A stretch of 61,653 nt of DNA. Source: Rhodospirillales bacterium. GTDB lineage: Bacteria > Pseudomonadota > Alphaproteobacteria > Rhodospirillales > Shumkoniaceae. The notes beneath the pieces were generated by a model. That model was not told the DNA's origin. It saw only the letters and a list, made by a program, of their open reading frames with translations, and made no database searches. The stretch spans positions 1 through 61,653 of the forward strand of contig JACZKS010000031.1 of assembly GCA_014859895.1 (NCBI GenBank), written 5' to 3'. Positions 35,713-44,798 of the stretch are shown piece after piece (within the stretch, counting starts at the first letter, position 1; each line of letters opens with the position of its first letter). The position numbers were made by a program, and so were the translations under genes.

Positions 35713-36933
35713 TCAGTTGGCGTTCAGGCCATAGGCGTCGTGGAGCGAGCGGAGCGCCAGCTCCAGGTATTCCTCGGCGATCAGCACGCTGACCTTGATT
35801 TCCGAGGTCGAGATGACCTGGATATTGATGCCCTTCTCGGCCAGCGCCGAGAACATGGTCTGGGCGATGCCGGCGTGGCTGCGCATGCCGACGCCGATGA
35901 CCGACACCTTGACCACCTTCGGATCGGAAGTGATCTGCGAGTAGCCGAGTTCCTTCTTCTTGGCCTCGACGGTCAGCAGCGCCCGCTCCAGGTCGGTCTT
36001 GCCGACGGTGAAGGTCATGTCGGTCGTCTTGCCGTCGAGCGACACGTTCTGGACAATCATGTCAACGTTGATGCTGGCATCGGCGAGCGGGCCAAAAATG
36101 CCGGCGGCGACCCCGGGCTTGTCGGCCACCCCGGTCAGGGTGATCTTGGCCTCGTCCCGGCTGTAAGCGATCCCGCTGATGATTTCTTTTTCCACGATTT
36201 CGTCCTCATTCACGACCAGCGTGCCTGGTTCATCGGTAAAACTCGAAACGACCTGGGTGCGCACGTTGTACTTCATGGCCAGCTCGACCGAGCGGGTCTG
36301 CAGCACCTTGGCCCCGAGCGAGGCCATCTCGAGCATTTCCTCGTAGGTGATCTTGTTAAGTTTGCGCGCCTTGGGCACGATGCGGGGATCGGTGGTGTAA
36401 ACGCCGTCGACATCGGTGTGGATGTCGCAACGGTCGGCCTTGATGGCCGCCGCCAGCGCCACTGCGCTGGTGTCCGAGCCGCCGCGCCCCAAGGTGGTGA
36501 CGCGGCCGTCCGGGCCGATCCCCTGGAAGCCGGCAACCACCGCCACTTCGCCCTGCTCCATGCGGCGGATGATTTCCTCCGAATCGATGTCGGCGATCCG
36601 CGCCTTGCCGTGAACGCCGTCGGTGTGCACCGGCAGCTGCCAGCCCAGCCACGAACGGGCCGGCACGCCCAGCTTCTGGAGCGCCAGCGCGGTCAACCCC
36701 GAAGTGATCTGCTCGCCGGAGGCGACCACCACGTCGTATTCGCGGGCGTCGTGCAGGCGGTTGATGTCGTCGACGTATTTGACCAACTGGTTGGTCACCC
36801 CGGCCATGGCCGACACGACCACCGCGACCTGGTTGCCGGCGTCGACCTCTTTCTTGATGCGCCGGGCCACATTTTGGATTTTTTCGACGTCGGCAACCGA
36901 TGTGCCGCCGAACTTCTTGACGATACGGGCCAT
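35713..36933 (-). CDS. lysC: Aspartokinase
   Basis: A 406-residue kinase producing aspartyl phosphate for Lys, Thr, Met and cell-wall DAP. ATG 36933 gives [15 protein letters not shown], the canonical start, with AGGGAG nine bases upstream; an open frame extends further 5' without homology. The kinase domain (1-250) is followed by two ACT domains (about 265-400) for feedback inhibition. First gene of the leftward lysC-nmo-ptsP unit with a good promoter upstream. Confidence 0.96.
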   Translation of the reverse strand: MARIVKKFGGTSVADVEKIQNVARRIKKEVDAGNQVAVVVSAMAGVTNQLVKYVDDINRLHDAREYDVVVASGEQITSGLTALALQKLGVPARSWLGWQLPVHTDGVHGKARIADIDSEEIIRRMEQGEVAVVAGFQGIGPDGRVTTLGRGGSDTSAVALAAAIKADRCDIHTDVDGVYTTDPRIVPKARKLNKITYEEMLEMASLGAKVLQTRSVELAMKYNVRTQVVSSFTDEPGTLVVNEDEIVEKEIISGIAYSRDEAKITLTGVADKPGVAAGIFGPLADASINVDMIVQNVSLDGKTTDMTFTVGKTDLERALLTVEAKKKELGYSQITSDPKVVKVSVIGVGMRSHAGIAQTMFSALAEKGINIQVISTSEIKVSVLIAEEYLELALRSLHDAYGLNAN

Positions 36934-37030
36934 GAACGACGCTCCCTGCCGCATACCAGTGATACTTGCGCGCCCGGCAGCCCTTCGGCCAAAAGATTTC
37001 AACAGAGCCGTGTGTAGCGCAGCGCGCGAT

Positions 37031-37059
37031 TTTATATTCATAATGGCTTGAAGAGGCAA
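37031..37059 (-). promoter_or_regulatory. Predicted lysC promoter
   Basis: On the minus strand TTGCCT (37054-37059) and TATAAA (37031-37036) are separated by exactly 17 bp, about 100 bp before the lysC ATG in locally AT-rich DNA. This is one of the best sigma-70-type matches in the window. The -35 overlaps two competing inverted repeats described separately. Confidence 0.6.
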
Positions 37060-37075
37060 GGGCGCCTCTTGCCTC
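37051..37075. repeat. Two mutually exclusive inverted repeats between lysC and ubiG
   Basis: AAGAGGC (37051-37057) pairs with GCCTCTT (37064-37070), while GAGGCAA (37053-37059) pairs with TTGCCTC (37069-37075). Both stems are perfect 7 bp and share bases, so only one can form. They cover the lysC -35 and end 16 bases before the ubiG start. Confidence 0.5.
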
Positions 37076-37091
37076 AAACCGGGAGATTTCT

Positions 37092-37850
37092 GTGACACGC
37101 GAATACCGACCCTCCGCCGCATCGACGGCATCTCCCGAGGAGATCGCCCGGTTTTCCGGATTGGCCGACGCCTGGTGGGACCCGGACGGCGAGTTCAAGC
37201 CGTTGCACCGCCTCAATCCGACCCGACTTGCCTACATCCGCGATTCGGTAGCCGGCCATTTCGGGCGCGACCCGCTGGCCGATCGGCCGCTGGACGGCCT
37301 CACCCTCATCGATATCGGCTGCGGCGGTGGTCTCCTGAGCGAACCGATGGCCCGCCTGGGAGCCCGGGTCACCGGCATCGACGCCGGGGAAAAATCGGTC
37401 AGCGTGGCCCGGGTTCACGCCGAGCAGTCCGGACTTGCCATCGACTATCGCCACGCCGTTCCCGAGGACTTCGCCGCTACCGCCGAGCACCACTACGACG
37501 TCGTGCTGGCCATGGACGTGGTGGAGCACGTAGCCGATCTCGACGCCTTCCTGGCGGCGGCGGCCGGGCTGTTGCGGCCGGGCGGCGGCATGGTCATCTC
37601 GACCGTCAACCGCACGCTCAAATCGCTGGCACTGGCCAAGGTGGCGGCCGAATACGTGCTGCGCTGGCTGCCGGTCGGCACCCACGACTGGCGCAAGTTC
37701 GTACGTCCCTCGCAATTGGCCGACGGCCTCCGTGCCGGCGGCGTCAGCATCGCCGATCTGAAGGGAATGATTTACAACCCGCTGGCAGACCGCTGGTCGT
37801 ACGGTCCCGATCTCGCGGTCAACTACCTGGCCTTCGGGGTTCGCGCCTAG
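37092..37850 (+). CDS. ubiG: Ubiquinone biosynthesis O-methyltransferase
   Basis: A 252-residue SAM methyltransferase starting at GTG with GGGAGA upstream. The N terminus IARFSGLADAWWDPDGEFKPLHRLNP is the UbiG signature; the SAM site is LIDIGCGGGLLSEPMA near residue 75. It carries out both O-methylations in ubiquinone synthesis, at the membrane face. Divergent from lysC; this lysC/ubiG divergence is common in alphaproteobacteria. Confidence 0.95.
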   Translation: MTREYRPSAASTASPEEIARFSGLADAWWDPDGEFKPLHRLNPTRLAYIRDSVAGHFGRDPLADRPLDGLTLIDIGCGGGLLSEPMARLGARVTGIDAGEKSVSVARVHAEQSGLAIDYRHAVPEDFAATAEHHYDVVLAMDVVEHVADLDAFLAAAAGLLRPGGGMVISTVNRTLKSLALAKVAAEYVLRWLPVGTHDWRKFVRPSQLADGLRAGGVSIADLKGMIYNPLADRWSYGPDLAVNYLAFGVRA

Positions 37851-37874
37851 CTTCCGGGGATAGGGGAAGAAGGA

Positions 37875-38300
37875 TCAGTCGTTTCGTCGCGGCCAGCGGA
37901 CGCGGTGAAACTCGATGCCCTCGTCGGTCAGGTCGGTCGCTTCGTCGTCGGTAGCGCTGCCGTAGATGCCACGCTCGTCGGCCTCGCCGTAGTGGATGCG
38001 GCGGGCCTCCTCTGCGAAGCGATCTCCGACGTCGTCGCAATTCTCCTCGACATGACGGCGCAGCCGCTCGGCGGCATGGAAGATCTGCTGGGCCACCTCG
38101 TTGGCCTTCTCTTCCATCGAACCGGTCTTCGCCGAGCCCTTGGCCACATAGGGCGCCATCGGCGCCTTCGAAACGTCGGTGTCGCCGCACAACGGACATC
38201 CGACCTCGCCGCAGGCGCTTTGCGAGTCGTAGGCAGCGGCGTCGCGGAACCACGCTTCGAATTGATGGCCTACGCCACACTTAAGCTGGTAAAGAATCAT
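37875..38300 (-). CDS. DUF1178 protein
   Basis: A 141-residue small protein. The N terminus MILYQLKCGVGHQFEAWFRD and the Cys-rich CGEVGCPLCG near residue 35 look like a zinc ribbon. A helical C-terminal half contains the conserved RIHYGEADERGIYG. DUF1178 is widespread in alpha- and betaproteobacteria with no assigned function. It converges with ubiG and is divergent from the methyltransferase at 38323, only 22 bp away. Confidence 0.88.
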   Translation of the reverse strand: MILYQLKCGVGHQFEAWFRDAAAYDSQSACGEVGCPLCGDTDVSKAPMAPYVAKGSAKTGSMEEKANEVAQQIFHAAERLRRHVEENCDDVGDRFAEEARRIHYGEADERGIYGSATDDEATDLTDEGIEFHRVRWPRRND

Positions 38301-38322
38301 TGTCGCTTGTTAAATCCGTTTC

Positions 38323-38979
38323 ATGAACCTGTCGAGTGTAGCGCCTTCCGTCGAAGAAATGGTTAATTCCCACGACAGCGCCATCGGCCACCGCCATTTG
38401 AGGATCACCGAGCCTTCGCCATGGGTCAAGCGGTTCGCCCCCTTGATACCGGCTCGGGGCCGGGCGCTCGATCTCGCCTGCGGCAACGGCCGGCATGCCC
38501 GTTACCTGATCGGACTGGGTTATTCCGCGATCGCGCTGGATCGCGACATCGCCGCCGTCGCCGACCTCGCCTCGTCGCCGCAGGCCCAGGTGATCGAAGC
38601 CGATCTCGAGGACGGCGGCACCTGGCCGCTGACCGGCCAGCGGTTCGACGGCATCGTCGTCGTCAACTACCTGTACCGGCCGTTGTTCCCCCATCTGCTG
38701 GCCGGGCTGGCCGAGGGCGGCGTGCTGATCTATGAAACGTTCGCGCGGGGCAACGAGACCTTCTCGCGACCGCGCAATCCCGATCACCTGTTGGCCAGCG
38801 GCGAACTGATCGACATCGTCGCCGGCCGCCTGCAGATCGTCGCCTACGAGCACGGGCTCGTCGAAAGCGGACCGCTGCCCGGCGTCATCCAGCGGATTTG
38901 CGCCGTCAACGACCGTCGGCGCAGCACCCGCGCGGATGGCCAGCCCGCCCCCCACCCCGTCCAGGCCGGGCGGGATTGA
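38323..38979 (+). CDS. Class I SAM-dependent methyltransferase
   Basis: A 218-residue protein. SAM motif I is ALDLACGNGRHARYLIGLG near residue 48, followed by an acidic motif II (IALDRDI) and FDGIVVVNYLYRPLF as motif IV. It has the TehB/UbiE-like methyltransferase fold. The substrate is unknown; the family is common next to DUF1178 and glutaredoxin genes. Start ATG 38323 lacks a strong Shine-Dalgarno. Confidence 0.82.
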   Translation: MNLSSVAPSVEEMVNSHDSAIGHRHLRITEPSPWVKRFAPLIPARGRALDLACGNGRHARYLIGLGYSAIALDRDIAAVADLASSPQAQVIEADLEDGGTWPLTGQRFDGIVVVNYLYRPLFPHLLAGLAEGGVLIYETFARGNETFSRPRNPDHLLASGELIDIVAGRLQIVAYEHGLVESGPLPGVIQRICAVNDRRRSTRADGQPAPHPVQAGRD

Positions 38980-38992
38980 AACGGGAAAAAGC

Positions 38993-39262
38993 CTAGGCCG
39001 GACCGGCCAACTTCAGCGCGGCGTCAAGTCTGCCTACGGCGTCCATCTGGTGGATTTCGGTGCAGTCGCCGATATGCTGGCCGTCGACGAAGACTTGCGG
39101 GACGGTTTCGCGACCGTGGGAACGCTCGGTCATTTCGGCCCGTTTGCCGGGGCTCATCATCACGTCGATTTCCTTGAAGGGTACGCCCTTGGCCTTGAGC
39201 AGCGCCTTCGCCCGATGACAGAAAGGGCAGAAGGGGCTGGTGTAGATCTCAATATCAGCCAC
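38993..39262 (-). CDS. grxC: Glutaredoxin 3
   Basis: An 89-residue dithiol glutaredoxin with the CPFC active site at 12-15, a conserved TVPQVFVDGQHIGD glutathione-binding loop and normal length. It reduces disulfides using glutathione in the cytoplasm. Same strand as comF, 88 bp downstream of it, with a hairpin between. Confidence 0.95.
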   Translation of the reverse strand: MADIEIYTSPFCPFCHRAKALLKAKGVPFKEIDVMMSPGKRAEMTERSHGRETVPQVFVDGQHIGDCTEIHQMDAVGRLDAALKLAGPA

Positions 39263-39279
39263 GTCTTGTTCTCCTTAAC

Positions 39280-39313
39280 GCACTTGTGCCGGCATGCCGC
39301 CGGCCAAGCGTGC
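39280..39313 (-). other. Imperfect hairpin between comF and grxC
   Basis: On the minus strand GCACGCTTGGCCGGC pairs with GCCGGCACAAGTGC around a five-base loop, with two interruptions. It lies between two same-strand genes and is followed by AAGGAGAACAAG, the grxC ribosome binding region, so it may affect grxC translation or processing. Confidence 0.4.
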
Positions 39314-39350
39314 TTGCGATCCTGCTAATATAGGCTGGTTTCCCGTCTTG

Positions 39351-40082
39351 CTAAAGGGCCGGTGCACCGACTCGGGCCAGGGTAAGCACATCGACCGACA
39401 CCGCGCCGGCACGGGTTAGGCCGCGCGCGCAGGCGGCCAGAGTGGCGCCCGTCGTCATCACGTCGTCGATCAGCAGAACGCGGCGACCGGCGACGCGGCC
39501 GGCCCGACGGGGCGGCACCATGAAGGCACCGGCGACGTTGCGCCACCTGGCCTGGCGTCCCAGATGGCCTTGCGAAGGGGTCCGCCGGCGGCGCACCAAC
39601 ACATCGGGGGCCACCGGCAGGCCGGTCTCACGCCCGATCGCGTGGGCCAGCAGGGCCGCCTGATTGAAGCGGCGGGCGAACAACCGAGTCCAATGCAGCG
39701 GCACCGGCACGATGACATCGGCCTCGGCAATCAGCTCGACCCCGGCCCGCACCATCCAGCGGGCAAAGGCGGAGGCTGCCTCGGTGCGGTCGCCGTGCTT
39801 GAAGCCGAGAATCAGGCGGCGACTCGTCGGCCCATAGATCATGGCGGCGCGAGCCCGGCGGAACGGCGGCGGATGGGCGGCGCACGCCCCGCACAGAATG
39901 CCGGCGCCGGCATCGTAGTCGAACGGCAATCCGCAGGCCTCGCAACAGGGCGGCCCGGCGAACGTGATCTCTTGCCAGCAAGGGGAGCAGAGCACGCCGG
40001 CGGCGTCCACCAGGGTCCCGCAACCCAGACAGCGGTGCGGCAGCAGGACGTCGAGCAGCGGCCGCAACCAGCGGCCGGCCAT
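39351..40082 (-). CDS. comF: ComF family phosphoribosyltransferase-like protein
   Basis: A 243-residue protein. The N-terminal zinc-ribbon has paired cysteines (CLGC, CSPC, CEAC, CGAC; residues about 18-65). The C-terminal phosphoribosyltransferase-like domain ends with the PRPP loop VLLIDDVMTTGATLAACAR. ComF proteins assist uptake and handling of transforming DNA; dprA, another transformation gene, lies 10 kb away. ATG 40082 is chosen; an in-frame ATG ten codons upstream is an alternative. Confidence 0.88.
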   Translation of the reverse strand: MAGRWLRPLLDVLLPHRCLGCGTLVDAAGVLCSPCWQEITFAGPPCCEACGLPFDYDAGAGILCGACAAHPPPFRRARAAMIYGPTSRRLILGFKHGDRTEAASAFARWMVRAGVELIAEADVIVPVPLHWTRLFARRFNQAALLAHAIGRETGLPVAPDVLVRRRRTPSQGHLGRQARWRNVAGAFMVPPRRAGRVAGRRVLLIDDVMTTGATLAACARGLTRAGAVSVDVLTLARVGAPAL

Positions 40083-40223
40083 GCCACCCCGCCTTTCGCC
40101 CCTGGCCCGCATTTCCGACGGTGTGCCGTCCACAGCCTGCCCCTTTCCCTCATTCCGGGCGTGCACCCGCGCCGATGATACTATATCTACGCAAATTCGC
40201 ATCGACGCCGGAGCGACGCTTTC

Positions 40224-41132
40224 ATGTCCGATCCGATGACCGTCTTCGACCGCAGAACCGTGCGCCTTCATCGCGACCGCGCGGCGGCGGGGCTGGCGGG
40301 GTTCGACTTCCTGTTCAACGAGGTGGGAGAACGCCTGGCTGACCGCCTGGACGACATCACCCGGCATTTTCCCATGGCGCTTGACCTCGGCTGCCACGGC
40401 GGCATCCTGGCCGGGCGGCTGGCCGGACGCGGCGGCATCGAGACCCTGGTGGCGTGCGACCTGTCGGAAGCCATGGCGCGCCGGGCCGGCCCCATCGCGC
40501 TCACCGCCGATGAGGAGCGGCTGCCGTTCGCCGATGGCGTCTTCGATCTCGTGCTGAGCAATCTCTCGCTGCACTGGGTCAACGACCTGCCCGGCGCCCT
40601 GGTGCAGATCCGCCGCGCGCTCAAGCCCGACGGCCTTTTCCTCGGCGCGCTCTTCGGCGGCGGCACCTGCCGCGAACTGCGCCAGGCCCTGGCCGAGGCC
40701 GAGATCGCCCAGGAGGGCGGCCTCAGCCCACGGGTGTCGCCGCTGGCCGAGGTGCGCGACGCCGGCAACCTGCTGCAACGGGCTGGCTTCGCCCTGCCGG
40801 TGGCGGACGCCGATACGCTGACCGTCTCCTACGCCGATCCCTTGAAGTTGATGGCCGACCTGCGCGGTATGGGCGAAAGCAATGCCGTGCTGGCCCGGCG
40901 CAAGTCCCTCACCCGCCGGGCCACTCTGGCCGCCGCCGCCGAGCGCTACCGTGCGCTGTTCGCCGCCGCCGACGGTCGGATGCCGGCGACCTTCGAGGTC
41001 ATTTATCTCACCGCCTGGGCGCCCCATCCCTCGCAGCAGAAGCCAGCCCGCCCCGGCAGCGCCTCGGCCCGCCTTGCCGACGCCCTGGGCAGCACCGAAA
41101 TTCCAACCGGCGACAAAGTGAGGCCGCGCTGA
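40224..41132 (+). CDS. NDUFAF5-like SAM methyltransferase/hydroxylase
   Basis: A 302-residue methyltransferase-fold protein. The opening VFDRRTVRLHRDRAAAG and the motif LVLSNLSLHWVNDLPGALVQIRRALKPDG are typical of the mitochondrial NDUFAF5 / BioC-like group; the SAM site is ALDLGCHGGILAGRLA near residue 52. NDUFAF5 hydroxylates an Arg in a complex I subunit, and alphaproteobacterial homologues are encoded beside comF as here. BioC is unlikely without biotin genes nearby. Divergent from comF. Confidence 0.85.
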   Translation: MSDPMTVFDRRTVRLHRDRAAAGLAGFDFLFNEVGERLADRLDDITRHFPMALDLGCHGGILAGRLAGRGGIETLVACDLSEAMARRAGPIALTADEERLPFADGVFDLVLSNLSLHWVNDLPGALVQIRRALKPDGLFLGALFGGGTCRELRQALAEAEIAQEGGLSPRVSPLAEVRDAGNLLQRAGFALPVADADTLTVSYADPLKLMADLRGMGESNAVLARRKSLTRRATLAAAAERYRALFAAADGRMPATFEVIYLTAWAPHPSQQKPARPGSASARLADALGSTEIPTGDKVRPR

Positions 41133-41173
41133 GCGCGGTTGCCACAACGCCCCCGGCCCCCCATGTTTGCGCC

Positions 41174-41884
41174 ATGGAGTTTCCCGATCCCCTGCTGAAA
41201 GGCACCCTGGTCAAACGCTACAAGCGGTTTCTCGCCGACGTCATTCTCGACTCGGGAGAAGCGATTATCGCCCATTGCGCCAATTCGGGCTCTATGCTGA
41301 GTGTCAACACCCCCGGCGCCGAGGTCTGGGTGTCGCCCGCCCGCAATCCCGAGCGCAAGCTGCGCTACACCTGGGAGATGATCCGCATTGGGGATTGCCT
41401 GGTCGGCATCAACACCCAGCATCCCAATCTGCTGGCCGCCGAGGCGGTGGCGGCCGGCGCCTTGCCGGAGCTCGCCGGTTACACCGCGGTGCGCCGCGAG
41501 GTGAAGTACGGCCGCAATTCGCGCATCGATCTGCTGCTGGAGGCGGACGGCCGCCCGCCCTGTTACGTCGAAGTCAAGAACGTGACCATGCGGCGCGACC
41601 TCACGGCCGTCGGCCCCGCCGAGTTTCCCGATGCCGTCACCGTCCGGGGCGCCAAGCACCTTGACGAACTGGCGGCCATGAAGGCTCTGGGCTTTCGGGC
41701 GGTCATGCTGTTCTTGGCGCAACGCGAGGACTGTCGGCGCTTCGCCCTCGCCGCCGACATCGACCCGCTTTATGCCGCCGGACTCGCCCGGGCCAGGGCC
41801 GCCGGCGTAGAGATGCTCTGTTACGGTTGCCGGCTGTCACCGCTTGAAATTGCCATCGACCGGCCAATCCCTCTGGAATTATAG
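41174..41884 (+). CDS. sfsA: SfsA family DNA/RNA nuclease-like protein
   Basis: A 236-residue protein of normal SfsA length. It has an N-terminal OB fold (LLKGTLVKRYKRFLADVIL) and a restriction-endonuclease-like core with RIDLLLEADGRPPCYVEVKNVTM, carrying the PD-(D/E)xK-type Asp, Glu and Lys. E. coli SfsA was first described as a sugar-fermentation stimulator; its nuclease core explains the current name. Between the NDUFAF5-like gene and map on the same strand. Confidence 0.94.
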   Translation: MEFPDPLLKGTLVKRYKRFLADVILDSGEAIIAHCANSGSMLSVNTPGAEVWVSPARNPERKLRYTWEMIRIGDCLVGINTQHPNLLAAEAVAAGALPELAGYTAVRREVKYGRNSRIDLLLEADGRPPCYVEVKNVTMRRDLTAVGPAEFPDAVTVRGAKHLDELAAMKALGFRAVMLFLAQREDCRRFALAADIDPLYAAGLARARAAGVEMLCYGCRLSPLEIAIDRPIPLEL

Positions 41885-41947
41885 GCTCACGACAGGGTAG
41901 GGTGCACAAGCACGCCCGCTCCGCAGGAACGCTACCGGTCGAACGCC

Positions 41948-42745
41948 ATGCATACGCCCCGCCGCAGCATCAAGATCCACGGCCCGGAAGCCTTCTCCGG
42001 TATGCGCCGTGCCGGGCGGTTGGCCGCCGAGACGCTCGACATGATCACGCCCCACGTGCGGCCGGGCGTGACCACCGAGGAAATCGACGAGCTGTGCCAT
42101 CAGTTCATCGTGGCGCGGGATGCGGTCCCCGCCCCCCTCAATTACCGGGGGTTTCCCAAGTCGACCTGCACGTCGATCAACCACGTGGTCTGCCACGGCA
42201 TTCCCGGTGACAAGAGGCTGCGCGAGGGCGACATCGTCAACATCGACGTCACCGTCATCCTCGACGGCTGGTACGGCGACACCAGCCGCATGTTTTGCGC
42301 CGGCAAGCCGAACGTGAAGGCCACTCGCCTGATCGACGTGACCTTCGAGGCGATGTGGCGCGGCATCAAGGCGGTCAGGCCCGGCACCACCCTGGGCGAC
42401 ATCGGCCACGCCATCCAGGCCTATGCCGAGGGCGAGCGCTGCTCGGTGGTTCGCGATTTCTGCGGTCACGGCCTGGGGCGGGTGTTCCACGACGCGCCCA
42501 ACGTCATGCATTTCGGCCGGCCCGGCGAGGGCGATATCCTGGAAGCCGGCATGCTGTTCACCATCGAGCCGATGATCAATGCCGGGCGATATGACGTGAA
42601 AATCCTCAAGGACGGCTGGACGGCGGTCACCAAGGACCGCTCGCTGTCGGCCCAGTTCGAGCATTCCATCGGCGTCACCGCCACCGGCTGCGAGGTCTTC
42701 ACCCTGTCGCCGGCTGGCTTGCACAAGCCGCCCTACGACGCCTGA
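41948..42745 (+). CDS. map: Methionine aminopeptidase, type I
   Basis: A 265-residue M24 metallopeptidase that removes the initiator Met. Metal ligands are visible as two Asp in NIDVTVILDGWYGDTSRMF, His in CGHGLGRVFHD, Glu in TIEPM and Glu in FEHSIGVT. Length is typical. The stop is seven bases before radC, suggesting co-transcription. Confidence 0.96.
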   Translation: MHTPRRSIKIHGPEAFSGMRRAGRLAAETLDMITPHVRPGVTTEEIDELCHQFIVARDAVPAPLNYRGFPKSTCTSINHVVCHGIPGDKRLREGDIVNIDVTVILDGWYGDTSRMFCAGKPNVKATRLIDVTFEAMWRGIKAVRPGTTLGDIGHAIQAYAEGERCSVVRDFCGHGLGRVFHDAPNVMHFGRPGEGDILEAGMLFTIEPMINAGRYDVKILKDGWTAVTKDRSLSAQFEHSIGVTATGCEVFTLSPAGLHKPPYDA

Positions 42746-42751
42746 ACCGCC

Positions 42752-43432
42752 ATGGCTGAGCAGCCGCACCACGTCGGTCATCGAGGACGCCTTCGCCAGC
42801 GCCTGATGGCGGCGGGGCCGGACGCGCTTCCCGACTACGAGCTTCTCGAACTTGTGCTGTTCGCGGCCCAGCCCCGGCGCGACGTCAAGCCGCTGGCCAA
42901 AATGCTGCTCGCCCGCTTTGGATCCTTCGCCGAGGTGATCTCGGCGCCGCCGGCGCTGCTGGCCGAAATCGACGGCGTCGGCGACACGGTGATCGCCACG
43001 CTGAAGGTGGTGCAGGCGGCGGCGCTGCGCCTAGCCCAGGGTGAGGTCATGGCCCGCCCCGTCATCGGCTCCTGGCAGAAGCTCATGGCCTATTGCCGGG
43101 CCAGCATGGCGCATGAAGCCACCGAGCACTTCCGGGTACTCTTCCTCAACCGCCGCAACGAACTGATCGCCGACGAGGTGCAGCAGAAGGGCACCGTCGA
43201 TCACACGCCGGTCTATCCGCGCGAGGTCGTGAAGCGGGCGCTGGAACTGGGCGCCACCGCCGTCATCATGGTCCACAATCACCCGAGCGGCGATCCGACG
43301 CCGTCGCCCGCCGACATCGAGATGACCCGTGAAGTCAAGGATGCGGGCGAAAAGCTGGGCATCCAGCTTCATGACCACGTGATCATCGGCCGGCGCGGTC
43401 ACAATTCATTCAAGACGCTGGGGCTGATCTAG
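42752..43432 (+). CDS. radC: RadC family JAB-domain protein
   Basis: A 226-residue protein with helix-hairpin-helix-like N terminus ([17 protein letters not shown]) and a C-terminal JAB/MPN metalloprotease-like domain with [14 protein letters not shown] as the zinc motif. Despite the name, a repair role is doubtful for the family; the JAB site suggests a deubiquitinase-like hydrolase. Directly after map. Confidence 0.95.
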   Translation: MAEQPHHVGHRGRLRQRLMAAGPDALPDYELLELVLFAAQPRRDVKPLAKMLLARFGSFAEVISAPPALLAEIDGVGDTVIATLKVVQAAALRLAQGEVMARPVIGSWQKLMAYCRASMAHEATEHFRVLFLNRRNELIADEVQQKGTVDHTPVYPREVVKRALELGATAVIMVHNHPSGDPTPSPADIEMTREVKDAGEKLGIQLHDHVIIGRRGHNSFKTLGLI

Positions 43433-43470
43433 TCAGCCGGAACAATTCAGGACAACCCGGGGCCGGGCCG

Positions 43471-43686
43471 TCAGTTGGGCTGTTCGAGACCCTGCAACGG
43501 GATGACGCGGGCGCGGAACATCGGGGGCTCCAGTGTGTTTTGCGTCGCAAAATGCAAAGCGAATTCGGGGTCGTGATCGATGATGCGGGCGATCTCCGCC
43601 CCCGTCGCTTTGCGGATGGCGTGATTGTTCAAGTAGATCCAGACATCTCCGGCCAGATGCATGTACTTGAGAATGGCTTGGTCCAT
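43471..43686 (-). CDS. Small hypothetical protein (71 residues)
   Basis: A 71-residue frame beginning MDQAILKYMHLAGDVW, with an amphipathic helical first half and polar C terminus ending QGLEQPN. It lies alone between radC and the aldo/keto reductase and is the only reasonable gene in that 330 bp interval. The amino-acid composition looks natural (aromatic and acidic residues, not the Arg/Pro excess of chance frames). The ribosome binding site is weak. I do not recognise the family. Confidence 0.5.
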   Translation of the reverse strand: MDQAILKYMHLAGDVWIYLNNHAIRKATGAEIARIIDHDPEFALHFATQNTLEPPMFRARVIPLQGLEQPN

Positions 43687-43763
43687 GATCGCTGTCTCTC
43701 TGGCGAAAGGTTTCGACAGAAACAGCGCAAAGGCCGTGCCAGGTGTCGAAAGGGTGGTTGGCC

Positions 43764-44798
43764 CTATTTGTGGCTGCTCGAGGCCGACCAGCGGTTGATG
43801 CCGAGGTTGACCGCGTACTGGTCGATCTCGGCCAGTTCCGCCGCCGTGAAAGTGGGCTTCTCGAGCGCTTTGACGTTCTCGACGATCTGCTCGGGCCGGC
43901 TGGCGCCGATCAGCACCGTCGTCACCCGCTTGTCGCGCAAAGCCCAGGCCAGCGCCATCTGGGCTAGCGTCTGGTCGCGCTTCTGGGCGATGGCATTCAG
44001 CGCGCGGATTCTGGCCAACGCCTCTTCCGAGATGTAATCCTTCGGCATATACGGCTTGCCGCTGGCGGCCCGCGAGTCGGCCGGGATGCCCTTCAGGTAC
44101 TTGTCGGTCAGCATGCCCTGGGCAAGCGGCGAGAAGGCGATGCAGCCCATGCCCTCGGCCTCCAGCACGTCGAGCAGGCCGTCCTCCTCGATCCAGCGGT
44201 TGAACATCGAATAGGACGGCTGATGGATGAGGCACGGCGTGCCGAGGGCGCGCAGGATGTCGGCGGCTTCCCGCGTCTTGGCGGCGGAGTAGGAGGAAAT
44301 GCCGACATAGAGCGCCTTGCCCTGGCGTACGATGAGGTCGAGCGCCGCTATGGTTTCCTCCAACGGCGTCTCGGGGTCGAAGCGGTGGGAATAGAAGATG
44401 TCGACGTACTCCAGACCCAGGCGCTTCAGGCTCTGGTCCAGGCTGGCGACGAGGTGCTTCCTGGATTCCCACTGGCCGTAGGGACCGTCCCACATCGGAT
44501 AGCCTGCCTTGGTCGAGATGACCAGTTCGTCGCGATGGCCGGCAAAGTCCTTGCGCAGGATCTGGCACAAGGTCTCCTCGGCCGAACCGGCCGGCGGCCC
44601 GTAGTTGTTGGCGAGATCGAAATGAGTGACGCCGCAATCGAAGGCGGCGCGCAGGATGGCCCGCGCCTTTTCGAGGGAATCGGCGCCCCCGAAACTATTC
44701 CAGAGGCCCAGCGACAGGGCCGGCAGCTTGAGCCCGCTCTGGCCGCAGCGGTTGTATCTCATCGATTCATAGCGGTTGGCGGCGGGGGCATAGCTCAT
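43764..44798 (-). CDS. Aldo/keto reductase, YghZ/MgrA type
   Basis: A 344-residue TIM-barrel oxidoreductase very close to E. coli YghZ (346), which reduces L-glyceraldehyde 3-phosphate and methylglyoxal with NADPH. Signatures include MRYNRCGQSGLKLPALSLGLWN at the N terminus (catalytic Asp and Tyr follow in FDLANNYGPPAGSAEE), YVDIFYSHRFDPETPLEE and the NADP-binding VLIGASRPEQIVENV. ATG 44798 is chosen since the preceding 29 codons have no similarity. Detoxification of reactive aldehydes is likely. Confidence 0.92.
   Translation of the reverse strand: MSYAPAANRYESMRYNRCGQSGLKLPALSLGLWNSFGGADSLEKARAILRAAFDCGVTHFDLANNYGPPAGSAEETLCQILRKDFAGHRDELVISTKAGYPMWDGPYGQWESRKHLVASLDQSLKRLGLEYVDIFYSHRFDPETPLEETIAALDLIVRQGKALYVGISSYSAAKTREAADILRALGTPCLIHQPSYSMFNRWIEEDGLLDVLEAEGMGCIAFSPLAQGMLTDKYLKGIPADSRAASGKPYMPKDYISEEALARIRALNAIAQKRDQTLAQMALAWALRDKRVTTVLIGASRPEQIVENVKALEKPTFTAAELAEIDQYAVNLGINRWSASSSHK

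Noticed and set aside
35149-37017. A 622-codon open frame antisense to nmo and lysC
   Set aside because: It spans two certain genes and their junction on the other strand; no recognisable domain.
36934-37091. Lysine riboswitch upstream of lysC
   Set aside because: The leader is only about 90 bases and lacks the conserved multi-stem lysine aptamer; only simple 7 bp stems are seen.
39351-41147. Extending comF upstream as a 598-residue protein
   Set aside because: The upstream part runs antisense to the NDUFAF5-like gene and has no similarity; the ComF zinc-ribbon begins shortly after ATG 40082.
43764-43967. A plus-strand gene opposite the end of the aldo/keto reductase
   Set aside because: It is fully antisense to a clear reductase and has no ribosome site or domain.
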